Of a stretch of DNA of 5,720 nt, positions 1-5,720 are shown piece by piece. Position 1 is the stretch's first letter. Each line of letters begins with the position of its first letter. Origin of the DNA: Candidatus Thorarchaeota archaeon (GTDB lineage Archaea > Asgardarchaeota > Thorarchaeia > Thorarchaeales > Thorarchaeaceae); NCBI GenBank assembly GCA_030638785.1, contig DAOWDY010000146.1:1-5720 (forward strand). Reading direction: 5' to 3'. Made by a program: the position numbers and the translations under genes. Below the pieces are notes generated by a model. That model was not told the origin of the DNA. It was given only the letters and a program-made list of their open reading frames with translations, and did no database searches.

Positions 1-399
1 ATTACTTCCTGGACCTGATATTTTTGATACTAGGTCTAATGTGTCATAGACATTGGTTACAGAAGATTCCTGAGGAAAGAGGGACATTTGACTTCCTCTT
101 TGCAGTAGCTTCTCAATCGTCGCTCCAACATCGCCTGTTGTGCGAAGGGCTTCATTGACTTCGCTTTCTGAAGCTGACACCGAGTTAGCAATAACTTGTA
201 TAGCCATCTTTTCTGCAATTCCAAGCTCAGGCTGCCCCATCCAATCTGGATGTAGCTTGCTCATAGTTAATGCAACTAGCTTGCCAATCTCCTTCGCGGA
301 TGCCTCTTTCAGAACCTCAGAAAAAATCCGAGTCTTCTCAAGAGACCCTGATGTTGACTCTATCTCCTCATACACTTGAGCCAACCTTTCATATAACAG
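1..399 (-). CDS. lig: ATP-dependent DNA ligase, N-terminal part (partial, runs off the left edge)
   Basis: This gene joins nicked DNA during replication and repair using ATP. The minus strand is open from position 407 to the window edge. The translated segment reads LYERLAQVYEEIESTSGSLE near its start, followed by KEIGKLVALTMSKLHPDWMG, then PELGIAEKMA, TTGDVGATIEKLL and VYDTL. This series matches the N-terminal DNA-binding domain of archaeal and eukaryotic ligase I. The catalytic KxDG lysine and the OB fold would lie beyond the left edge, so only about 130 of the usual 550-600 residues are visible. The start is uncertain. No ATG is in frame and a stop lies at 408-406. CTG at 399-397 gives the family-typical beginning M-L-Y-x-x-L-A and follows GTGAT at 409-405; TTG at 384 and GTG at 375 are later alternatives that would cut conserved residues. 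The gene is divergent from rps17e. The family call is firm and the start codon is inferred. Confidence 0.88.
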   Translation of the reverse strand, partial: MLYERLAQVYEEIESTSGSLEKTRIFSEVLKEASAKEIGKLVALTMSKLHPDWMGQPELGIAEKMAIQVIANSVSASESEVNEALRTTGDVGATIEKLLQRGSQMSLFPQESSVTNVYDTLDLVSKISGPGSN

Positions 400-404
400 G
401 GCTA

Positions 405-409
405 ATCAC
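405..409 (-). promoter_or_regulatory. Possible ribosome binding site of the DNA ligase gene
   Basis: GTGAT on the minus strand matches part of the archaeal Shine-Dalgarno sequence (GGAGGTGAT) and ends 5 bases before the CTG proposed as the ligase start. The neighbouring rps17e uses a very similar site (GGTGA) at the same kind of spacing. The site is short, so this is support for the CTG start and not proof. Confidence 0.35.
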
Positions 410-437
410 GTCCCAGGGGAATGGAGCCACCATATGC

Positions 438-445
438 TTTATAAA
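438..445. promoter_or_regulatory. Palindromic TATA box shared by divergent lig and rps17e promoters
   Basis: TTTATAAA is a strong archaeal TATA box and is its own reverse complement, so it can be read on either strand. Transcription in archaea starts about 25 bases from the box centre. That predicts a plus-strand start near 466-470, leaving about 25 bases of leader before rps17e, and a minus-strand start near 413-417, leaving about 15 bases before the proposed ligase start. No other good TATA box is visible in the 93 bases between the genes. The flanking bases (CATATGC on one side, GACTGTG on the other when read on the minus strand) do not show a strong purine-rich BRE for either direction. 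Confidence 0.6.
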
Positions 446-482
446 CACAGTCTGGCGGAAACCTCAAACTGACAAAACTTAT

Positions 483-487
483 GGTGA
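483..487 (+). promoter_or_regulatory. Ribosome binding site that fixes the rps17e start
   Basis: GGTGA lies 5 bases before the ATG at 493 and pairs with the UCACC part of the archaeal 16S rRNA 3' end. It overlaps the upstream in-frame ATG at 481, which has no such site before it. This favours 493 as the true start. Confidence 0.6.
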
Positions 488-492
488 AACAT

Positions 493-741
493 ATGGGCAG
501 TATTCGACCAAGCTACATTAAGAACGCATCGAGAATCCTTCTCCAACACTACCCTGAAGAGTTCACAACTGATTTTGAAACAAACAAGAGGCTTGTTGAG
601 CAGTTCACTGATGTCGGCTCAAAGAAGGTGCGTAATCGAATTGCTGGTTATTGTGTTAGACTAATCAAGCGCAGAATCGCTGATGCGGTTGTTGAAGCCA
701 CTCAGGGTGGCGAAGAGGTTACAGACGACACCGAGATGTAA
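493..741 (+). CDS. rps17e: 30S ribosomal protein S17e
   Basis: S17e is a small-subunit ribosomal protein found in archaea and eukaryotes but not bacteria. The protein is 82 residues from the start at 493. It begins MGSIRPSYIKNASRILL, continues with YPEEFTTDFETNKRLVEQ, and has the family's most conserved stretch, SKKVRNRIAGYCVRLIKRR, followed by a short acidic tail. An in-frame ATG at 481 would add MVKH, but archaeal S17e proteins typically begin MG-x-[IV]-R, and the GGTGA site lies just before 493, so I chose 493. The gene appears to be transcribed alone from the TATA box at 438-445. A pyrimidine-rich stretch (TCTTTTCTCCTC) directly after the stop could help termination. It is divergent from the DNA ligase gene, and the next gene downstream starts 186 bases later. 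Confidence 0.93.
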   Translation: MGSIRPSYIKNASRILLQHYPEEFTTDFETNKRLVEQFTDVGSKKVRNRIAGYCVRLIKRRIADAVVEATQGGEEVTDDTEM

Positions 742-927
742 TCTTTTCTCCTCATAATTTGCATCTTCAAGGTTTTAGATTGGGAGTCTATGCTAGGAGA
801 AGAATAAGTCTAATTCTATCTGATGCAGTAGTTTCTACAATGTATGAGAAACGAGTAGAGCAGGCCATAACAGTGTTGCAATTCATGAACACCTAAAAGG
901 AACGAAGTATTCTCTTCAACGAAGGCC
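742..927. other. Intergenic region without a convincing gene
   Basis: This 186-base gap between rps17e and the methyltransferase gene begins with a T-rich stretch that may end rps17e transcription. One plus-strand frame stays open from the rps17e stop to a TAA at 895-897, overlapping the region ahead of the methyltransferase. Its only ATG near a useful length is at 840, which gives an 18-residue peptide. Starts at TTG 759 or 780 have no ribosome binding site. I see no tRNA, stable hairpin or repeat here. The promoter of the methyltransferase must lie in this gap if that gene is not read through from rps17e; CTAAAAGG at 893-900 is a weak TATA-like candidate. Confidence 0.5.
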
Positions 928-1965
928 ATGAGTTCTTTGAGAAATCTAATTCTTCATGGAGATTGTCTAGATGCCATGAAGCATCTTCAATCGAATTTAG
1001 AAGAGAAATTACAACTCATCTATATCGATCCCCCCTATTTCTCCGGAACAGACTATAGTCTGAAGAAGAAAAGGGGAAGTAAGAAAAACCAGGCACCTCA
1101 CTTGATTGAGGAGCACACATACTCAGACAAATGGAAGGGAGGGCTCTCAGAATATCTTGAGTTCATGAAAGAGCGACTCATAGCTATGAAGAGCCTTCTT
1201 CGAGAGGAGGGTAGTATTTGGGTTCATCTGGATTTTCATGTTTCACATTATGTCAAGACAATAATGGACGATATTTTTGGATATCAGAACTTTGTCAACG
1301 AGATAATCTGGAAAAGAACGAATAGCCCAAAGGCACAGAGCAAAGGCTTTGGTTCTCAACATGACGTAATACTCCTTTATGCAGTCGATAGACCGAAATT
1401 TAGAACCAAAGCGGTGTATAGAAACCATGATGAGAATTCTCTCAAGCCGTACAGTTACCATGATGATCGAGGTCGTTTCCGACTCATCGAGATAGAAGCA
1501 CAAGGAATTCAACGAAGCGAATCTCGGAAACAGTTTGAGTGGAGAGGAAGAACTGCACCATACCTGTACCGAAAGGAAACCCTTGATGAATGGTGGGAGA
1601 ACAATATAATCTACACAAGCAAAAACAGAAGATATTCGAAGAAACAATACCTTGAGGATATTCCAGGGGTTCAAGTATCAGACCTATGGTTGGATATTCC
1701 TCCAATTCAGGGTGCGTCAAAAGAGTATTCAGGATTTCTTACCCAAAAGCCAATAGCTCTTCTAAGACGAGTAATAGAATCAGCGACAGCTCCAGGCGAT
1801 ATAGTGGGGGATTTTTTTGCTGGCTCAGGGACAACTGCTATCGCGGCTCATCAGATTGAGAGAAACTGGATTATTTGTGACACTACAAAGGTAGCTATTG
1901 ATCTTGCATCTTCAAGATTGGCCGACATAGATGCAGATGATTCATTCGATACAATTGTTTTGTAA
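928..1965 (+). CDS. Solitary site-specific DNA adenine-N6 methyltransferase, beta class
   Basis: The protein (345 residues) should transfer a methyl group from S-adenosylmethionine to adenine in a specific DNA sequence. The catalytic motif IV, DPPY, is at residues 34-37 in LIYIDPPYFSG; DPPY favours N6-adenine over N4-cytosine (usually SPPY). GSIWVHLDFHVSHYVKTIMD (95-114) and EIIWKR (125-130) are typical of this family and of type III Mod subunits. A variable target-recognition region follows, then TQKP (272-275) and the SAM-binding motif I, FFAGSGTT (296-303). Motif IV before motif I is the beta-class order. Length and motifs are complete, so the enzyme looks functional. ATG 928 is the only usable start back to a TGA at 886. 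There is no Shine-Dalgarno at proper spacing, so the message may be leaderless. No restriction gene is in view. The DinB-like gene follows after 54 bases. The recognition sequence cannot be read from the protein. Confidence 0.92.
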   Translation: MSSLRNLILHGDCLDAMKHLQSNLEEKLQLIYIDPPYFSGTDYSLKKKRGSKKNQAPHLIEEHTYSDKWKGGLSEYLEFMKERLIAMKSLLREEGSIWVHLDFHVSHYVKTIMDDIFGYQNFVNEIIWKRTNSPKAQSKGFGSQHDVILLYAVDRPKFRTKAVYRNHDENSLKPYSYHDDRGRFRLIEIEAQGIQRSESRKQFEWRGRTAPYLYRKETLDEWWENNIIYTSKNRRYSKKQYLEDIPGVQVSDLWLDIPPIQGASKEYSGFLTQKPIALLRRVIESATAPGDIVGDFFAGSGTTAIAAHQIERNWIICDTTKVAIDLASSRLADIDADDSFDTIVL

Positions 1966-2019
1966 ACCGTATGACATTTGAAGGACTTATTCAAGAGAAT
2001 ATCTTGAGAGGTTGTTATA

Positions 2020-2487
2020 ATGGCTGAGAAAATAGAAGGGAGAAGAGGTGAGCTTCTTAGAATGGGTCTGGGAGCAAGAAATTGGGTTCTGACACACATT
2101 GATGATAACTCTGATGTAATGGCATGGAAACCTAATGACGATGCAAAATCTTCGAGTGAGATTATAGAGCATATTGCTTGGACCCTGTCAGCAGTGTGCA
2201 GTCATATTTCCGAGGAACTTAGTATTGATCTTGATACGGACAATATTCCGATGGCGAGTGAAGAGAATCCCTTGGTATCCGATGTACGTGCTGCGTACGT
2301 TCTATTCAAGCGGTTGTGCGGATCATTGACTGATGAGATGCTTAACAACATGACGACCCTTCCGCCCCCAGCTAGAATTCGAGAGAGTACTGTAGAAACA
2401 ATACTTAGAATTATCGCAGGGTTTCATTCTGTTCACCACGCTGGACAGATTGCCATGTTGGTAAAGCGAGCAAAGAGGGAAATGTAG
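2020..2487 (+). CDS. DinB family protein (metal-binding four-helix bundle)
   Basis: This 155-residue protein fits the DinB/YfiT superfamily, small four-helix bundles with a divalent metal held by three histidines. The visible ligands are His51 in EIIEHIAW and His136 and His140 in FHSVHHAGQI; the latter is the family's H-x3-H-x-GQ signature near the C-terminus. Length is normal for the family. Known members include thiol-dependent S-transferases (bacillithiol, mycothiol) and many proteins of unknown function, and the sequence does not tell which reaction applies. The name comes from a damage-inducible Bacillus gene; it is unrelated to E. coli DNA polymerase IV and does not imply a repair role. 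ATG 2020 is supported by GAGG at 2008-2011, spaced 8 bases. The gene follows the methyltransferase by 54 bases on the same strand and may share its transcript. It converges on sdhB with a 34-base gap. Confidence 0.82.
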   Translation: MAEKIEGRRGELLRMGLGARNWVLTHIDDNSDVMAWKPNDDAKSSSEIIEHIAWTLSAVCSHISEELSIDLDTDNIPMASEENPLVSDVRAAYVLFKRLCGSLTDEMLNNMTTLPPPARIRESTVETILRIIAGFHSVHHAGQIAMLVKRAKREM

Positions 2488-2521
2488 CTTATTGTACCCA
2501 TATCAAAACAAGATTGTAATA

Positions 2522-3247
2522 TCATTTCATCTTCCGGATTGCTCCACCTGGAGCAACTCCCTTTGGACATGCTTTAACACAATTCATGATTAGATCGCAC
2601 ATAGGTGTCCCTTTCGGTTGCTGTGCAGATTCCAGGTATTTCTTTGCATCGGGGTTTCTTGTATCTTGATTGAACCTCCATGCTTTTGCAAGAGCAGCTG
2701 GACCTAGATATTCTTCCTTTTCATAGTTCACGGGACATGATCCAAAACAGATTGCACAGAGAATACAATTCACGTATCTCTCGATTTTCTTTCGATCCTT
2801 AGGGCTCTGGATACGCGTTTCATCTCCGTCTGTGGGGGATTCCCAAAGTTTGAGTTCTTCAAGTGCGTCAAAGAATTTGGTCATATCAACAACAAGGTCC
2901 TTTAGGATAGGGAAGTTTGGAAGTGGCTCAATAAGAATCTCGGTTTCTTTATCCCAACCATGAGGCACCTCAATGATAGGGGGGAATGGCTTTAGTTTCA
3001 TAGATTGGTCTATTACCATTGATACTTGTGTTCTGCATGCTAAACGAGGTTCTTTATTGATGAGCATCGCGCAGCTTCCGCACACGGCACCACGACAGGA
3101 GTATCTGAAAGAAAGTGAAGCATCCATCTTGTCTTGTATCTGAAACAGTGCATCGAGTACTGTCATCCCTTTACGGGTCTGTATCTTGTAGAGGTCGTAA
3201 TGATTTATCTCTCCACCTTCTCGACTTCTTGCGATTCTGAACATCAT
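2522..3247 (-). CDS. sdhB: Succinate dehydrogenase/fumarate reductase iron-sulfur subunit
   Basis: SdhB carries electrons from the flavin of SdhA through three iron-sulfur clusters. The protein is 241 residues, close to the usual length. An N-terminal ferredoxin-like domain holds the [2Fe-2S] ligands Cys51, Cys56, Cys59 and Cys71 (SCRGAVCGSC...LAC). A C-terminal domain holds Cys161, Cys164 and Cys167 plus Cys227 for [4Fe-4S], and Cys171, Cys217 and Cys223 for [3Fe-4S] (CILCAICFGSCP; CDLIMNCVKACPKG). All eleven ligands expected for SdhB are present; residue 166 is Ile where E. coli has an additional non-ligand Cys. The start ATG overlaps the sdhA stop by one base (TAATG), indicating translational coupling, and AAGGAGAGG lies upstream within the sdhA end. 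A second ATG follows immediately. There is no fused CCG/HdrB domain as in thiol:fumarate reductase TfrB, and no sdhC/D gene follows: the next gene is convergent. Confidence 0.95.
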   Translation of the reverse strand: MMFRIARSREGGEINHYDLYKIQTRKGMTVLDALFQIQDKMDASLSFRYSCRGAVCGSCAMLINKEPRLACRTQVSMVIDQSMKLKPFPPIIEVPHGWDKETEILIEPLPNFPILKDLVVDMTKFFDALEELKLWESPTDGDETRIQSPKDRKKIERYVNCILCAICFGSCPVNYEKEEYLGPAALAKAWRFNQDTRNPDAKKYLESAQQPKGTPMCDLIMNCVKACPKGVAPGGAIRKMK

Positions 3248-4926
3248 TAGTAAGTCCTCTCCTTAACTTCAAACTGTCCAAGGTTCACATCCTTGTATTC
3301 TATGCGCATGACATGGTCTGACATTATCACAAGAGTGTGTTTGAGAAATCGTTCGTCATCTCGTTTTGGAAAGTCCAAGCGCCAGTGGGCACCCCGACTC
3401 TCTTGTCTCATCAAAGCACCAAGAGCAATTGCCTCCGCCAAATCGATTAGATTTTCAAGTTCAAGAGTTCTAATCAGGGAATAGTTGAACTTCTTGTCAG
3501 ACCCCCCAAGGGCAACTGATTCGAATCTTTTCCGTTGTTCACGAATAACTTTCAATGCCTCTTCTATTTCTTCAGGGCGTCTAAAGACTCCCACCTTGGC
3601 ATCCATTATTTCGGTGAGTTCTTTTCGAATATCTGCAGGAGATTCTCCGGATTCTCGGAAGAGGATTTCTTGAAGCCGCTCTCGGGTTTTGAAGACTTCT
3701 TCATCAATGATATCGTGTGATTCCGATTTAGCAGATTTAAGATACTCTCCAACGGTTGCTCCAACGACTCTTCCAAACACCAAAGTTTCAAGAAGTGAAT
3801 TACCGCCAAGCCTATTGGCACCGTGAACGCTCATGCAGGAAGCCTCTCCTACTGCGTAGAGTCCATCTAGAGATGTTGCGCCATGTTTATCGCAATCAAT
3901 ACCTCCCATTGAGTAGTGTTGGCCAGGTTGAACGGGAATCGGTTCATCAATTGGATCGACTCCAGCAAAGTGCATACTAATTTCGCGAATTCCAGGCAAC
4001 CGTTCCAAAATACGTTCCTTACCGAGGTGAGTTAAATCAAGGTGGACATATTCGTTCTCGAAACCGCGACCTTCTAGAATTTCAGTACTAATTGCTCGCG
4101 CAACAATGTCTCGAGGAGCTAGTTCCATCTTTTCGGGGGCATACGTGTTCATGAAACGCGTACCCTCTGTATTGATTAGATATCCGCCTTCTCCTCGGAC
4201 TCCTTCTGACATTAGAATACTTGATCCGAATAAAGTCGTTGGATGAAACTGAATGAATTCCATGTCTTTCAAGGGAACTCCTGCTCTCAGAGAAATAGCA
4301 CATCCATCACCCGTGTTAATCAGAGCATTAGTAGATCTGGCATAAACTCTACCAAAACCTCCTGTAGCAATGACAACAGCCTTGGCTGCAAAACCAAGAA
4401 CTTCTCCTGAAGAGATCTCCATGGCAGTAAGACCTACTACATGGGATTCGTTCCTGACTAAGGAAGTCACAAAGTATTCTTCATAGATTTTCACACCTAG
4501 TCGCATAGCTTGTTCAAATGTCGTATGCAACAGATTATGGCCAGTGCGATCTGCAGTGTAGCAAGTTCTTGGAAATCCTGCTCCACCAAATGGTCTCTGA
4601 GCAATCGTACCATCTTCCTTTCTGGAGAATGCTGTTCCCCACCTTTCATTCTCGATAACAGTAATTGGTGCTTCTCTAGTGAGTATCTCGACTGCATCTT
4701 GATCAGCCAAGTAGTCTGCTCCTTTCACAGTATCGAATGCATGGGTTTCCCAAGAATCATTCTCTCCCATTGCAGCATTTATCCCCCCTTGAGCTGCAAC
4801 AGAATGCGACCGCAAAGGATGAACCTTTGTCAAGATAGCAACATCAAAATCTTTTACGAGTTCAATAGCAACTCGCAGACCTGCAAGACCAGCTCCAACT
4901 ATGATGACGTCGTGCTCATGAACCAA
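3247..4926 (-). CDS. sdhA: Succinate dehydrogenase/fumarate reductase flavoprotein subunit
   Basis: SdhA oxidises succinate to fumarate, or the reverse, on FAD and passes electrons to SdhB. The protein has 559 residues, normal for archaeal members. The Rossmann motif GAGLAG is at 11-16. His41 in RSHSVAAQGGI is the residue that covalently binds FAD. Active-site residues by family comparison are His228 (FHPT), Glu241 (SEGVRGEGG), the proton-donor Arg272 (LAPRD), His337 (HYSMGGI) and Arg372 (GANRLGGNSL). The C-terminal signature ESRGAHWRLDFPKRDD is intact. The start is TTG at 4926-4924: no ATG precedes the Rossmann motif, and a perfect AGGAGG lies 10 bases upstream. It follows fumarase by 93 bases on the same strand and overlaps sdhB by one base. 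Sequence alone does not decide between succinate dehydrogenase and fumarate reductase. Confidence 0.96.
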   Translation of the reverse strand: MVHEHDVIIVGAGLAGLRVAIELVKDFDVAILTKVHPLRSHSVAAQGGINAAMGENDSWETHAFDTVKGADYLADQDAVEILTREAPITVIENERWGTAFSRKEDGTIAQRPFGGAGFPRTCYTADRTGHNLLHTTFEQAMRLGVKIYEEYFVTSLVRNESHVVGLTAMEISSGEVLGFAAKAVVIATGGFGRVYARSTNALINTGDGCAISLRAGVPLKDMEFIQFHPTTLFGSSILMSEGVRGEGGYLINTEGTRFMNTYAPEKMELAPRDIVARAISTEILEGRGFENEYVHLDLTHLGKERILERLPGIREISMHFAGVDPIDEPIPVQPGQHYSMGGIDCDKHGATSLDGLYAVGEASCMSVHGANRLGGNSLLETLVFGRVVGATVGEYLKSAKSESHDIIDEEVFKTRERLQEILFRESGESPADIRKELTEIMDAKVGVFRRPEEIEEALKVIREQRKRFESVALGGSDKKFNYSLIRTLELENLIDLAEAIALGALMRQESRGAHWRLDFPKRDDERFLKHTLVIMSDHVMRIEYKDVNLGQFEVKERTY

Positions 4927-4936
4927 TTGAACAAAT

Positions 4937-4942
4937 CCTCCT
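4937..4942 (-). promoter_or_regulatory. Ribosome binding site that supports the TTG start of sdhA
   Basis: AGGAGG on the minus strand is a perfect Shine-Dalgarno core, 10 bases before the TTG at 4926. The protein alignment with the FAD-binding fold starts only about five residues later, so a downstream start would break the fold and TTG is the likely initiator. Confidence 0.75.
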
Positions 4943-4968
4943 TACGTGAGGGTATACTGCATAAAGTT

Positions 4969-4980
4969 CCCTCAAGAGGG
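4969..4980. repeat. Short inverted repeat in the fumC-sdhA gap
   Basis: CCCTCAAGAGGG is a 5-bp inverted repeat with a 2-base centre, about 43 bases before the sdhA start. A TTTT run follows on the plus strand, where no gene would need a terminator. It could be an operator-like site or small hairpin in the sdhA leader, or chance. Nothing else in the gap supports a specific regulator. Confidence 0.3.
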
Positions 4981-5019
4981 TTTTGATTTGCAATATTTCA
5001 TGATGTAAATCGTCTTTGT

Positions 5020-5720
5020 CTAAATCATCTCTTTAGGATCAAGTAGCTGGTCAATATTGTCAATCTCAATTCCCATCTCAATGATGGTTTCACGAATCGT
5101 CTTCCCACTCTTATGCGCTCTTTTCGCAATCTCTCCAGCTTTGTCGTATCCAATAACTGGTGAGAGTCGTGTCACAAGCATCAAGCTCTGCTCTAGATGT
5201 TGTTCTATAATTGGAAGGTTGGGTTTTATTCCTGTAAGACATTTAGTAACAAATGATGTGATTCCATTTGAAAGGAGATTACTCGCTTCCAGTATATTCG
5301 CAATCATCATTGGTTTAGCAACATTGAGATCTAAGAGACTTCCATAGCCTTCACCCAATGCAATTGCTGCGTCAAGACCTATCACTTGGAGTGCAACTTG
5401 AATCAGTGATTCAGATTGAGTGGGATTTATCTTCCCGGGCATGATAGATGAACCAGGTTCATTCTCGGGTAGCAACAATTCTCCGAGACCTGCTCTTGGT
5501 CCTGAGGCCATCCATCGAATATCGTTTGCCATCTTTAGGCATCCTAATGCAAGAAGTCTGAATGCGCTACTCAGTTTTACCATAACTCGATGCGAGGCTA
5601 TTCCCTCTGCTTTCACAGGGTTGATTTCAAATGGAAATCGCAGATTCTTAGACAGGTGTTTGATAACCCCAGAAGCGAAACCAGGACTGGCATTGAGTCC
5701 AGTGCCTAGAGCAGTTCCTC
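5020..5720 (-). CDS. fumC: Class II fumarate hydratase, C-terminal half (partial, runs off the right edge)
   Basis: Class II fumarase adds water reversibly to fumarate to give L-malate and needs no metal cluster. The frame is open from the TAG at 5022-5020 to the right edge, giving 232 residues of an expected 450-470. The visible part begins GTALGTGLNASPGF, a conserved fumarase stretch, and continues with MANDIRWMASGPRAGLGE and the family signature GSSIMPGKIN at fragment residues 89-98. That loop contains the catalytic serine (E. coli Ser318 equivalent, codon near 5451-5449) and the Lys and Asn of the substrate site. LMLVTRLSPVIGYDKA and a short C-terminal domain follow. A GTG at 5616 is internal and not a start, since conserved residues continue upstream. 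The related aspartase is an alternative, but the TALGTGLN and SGPRAGLGE stretches and the sdhAB neighbours favour fumarase. The catalytic histidine lies outside the window. Confidence 0.92.
   Translation of the reverse strand, partial: GTALGTGLNASPGFASGVIKHLSKNLRFPFEINPVKAEGIASHRVMVKLSSAFRLLALGCLKMANDIRWMASGPRAGLGELLLPENEPGSSIMPGKINPTQSESLIQVALQVIGLDAAIALGEGYGSLLDLNVAKPMMIANILEASNLLSNGITSFVTKCLTGIKPNLPIIEQHLEQSLMLVTRLSPVIGYDKAGEIAKRAHKSGKTIRETIIEMGIEIDNIDQLLDPKEMI

Noticed and set aside
481..492. Upstream ATG as the start of S17e
   Set aside because: It has no ribosome binding site, and S17e proteins typically begin MG-x-[IV]-R, which corresponds to the ATG at 493.
140..521. Two overlapping plus-strand open frames (140-379 and 270-521)
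   Set aside because: They lie opposite the DNA ligase coding strand, whose minus-strand translation matches a known family, and their own translations resemble nothing recognisable.
2020..2487. DinB-like protein as DNA polymerase IV or a repair factor
   Set aside because: The three-histidine helical-bundle pattern belongs to the DinB/YfiT fold, which shares only a name with E. coli DinB.
2488..2521. Dedicated bidirectional terminator between the convergent dinB-like gene and sdhB
   Set aside because: The 34-base gap has only short T-runs and no stem long enough to call.
4958..4965. TTTATGCA on the minus strand as the sdhA TATA box
   Set aside because: It would place the transcription start downstream of the sdhA Shine-Dalgarno at 4937-4942, removing it from the message.
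4969..4984. Plus-strand hairpin plus TTTT as an intrinsic terminator
   Set aside because: No plus-strand gene is nearby to terminate, the stem is only 5 bp, and archaeal termination relies mainly on T-runs.
4510..4986. Long plus-strand open frame opposite sdhA
   Set aside because: It is antisense to a clearly conserved flavoprotein and its cysteine- and serine-rich translation is typical of a shadow frame.
5614..5616. GTG as the start of the fumarase
   Set aside because: The frame stays open to the window edge and encodes conserved fumarase residues (GTALGTGLN) upstream, so the GTG is an internal valine.

Overview
The window looks like an ordinary stretch of an archaeal chromosome of moderate GC content. 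Three things point to archaea: a ribosomal protein S17e gene (S17e is found only in archaea and eukaryotes), the N-terminus of an archaeal-type ATP-dependent DNA ligase, and a TTTATAAA TATA box at the right distance from both of them. Shine-Dalgarno sequences are also strong. The proteins resemble Asgard (Thorarchaeota-like) or related lineages from memory only, so I do not claim a genus.

Layout. The 5' end of a DNA ligase gene lies on the minus strand and runs off the left edge (about 399 to 1). It diverges from rps17e on the plus strand (493-741), and the two share a 93-bp intergenic region with one perfectly palindromic TATA box. After a 186-bp gap with no convincing gene, the plus strand carries a solitary beta-class DNA adenine methyltransferase (928-1965) and a DinB-fold metal-binding helical-bundle protein (2020-2487). 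These converge on a minus-strand metabolic cluster, read from right to left: a class II fumarase (3' part only, running off the right edge), the succinate dehydrogenase/fumarate reductase flavoprotein sdhA, and the iron-sulfur subunit sdhB. sdhA and sdhB overlap by one base (TAATG).

How they work together. SdhAB interconverts succinate and fumarate, and FumC interconverts fumarate and malate, so the right half encodes two consecutive TCA-cycle steps. No membrane-anchor subunit (SdhC/D) or HdrB-like subunit is present in the window, so the electron partner of SdhAB is unknown. The left half pairs a replication/repair gene with a translation gene. The methyltransferase has no restriction partner in view.

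I see no CRISPR array, insertion sequence, tRNA or rRNA gene, and no clear new multi-gene system. The points most worth a second look are the shared TATA box, the apparent CTG start of the ligase, the anchor-less SdhAB next to fumarase, and the orphan methyltransferase.
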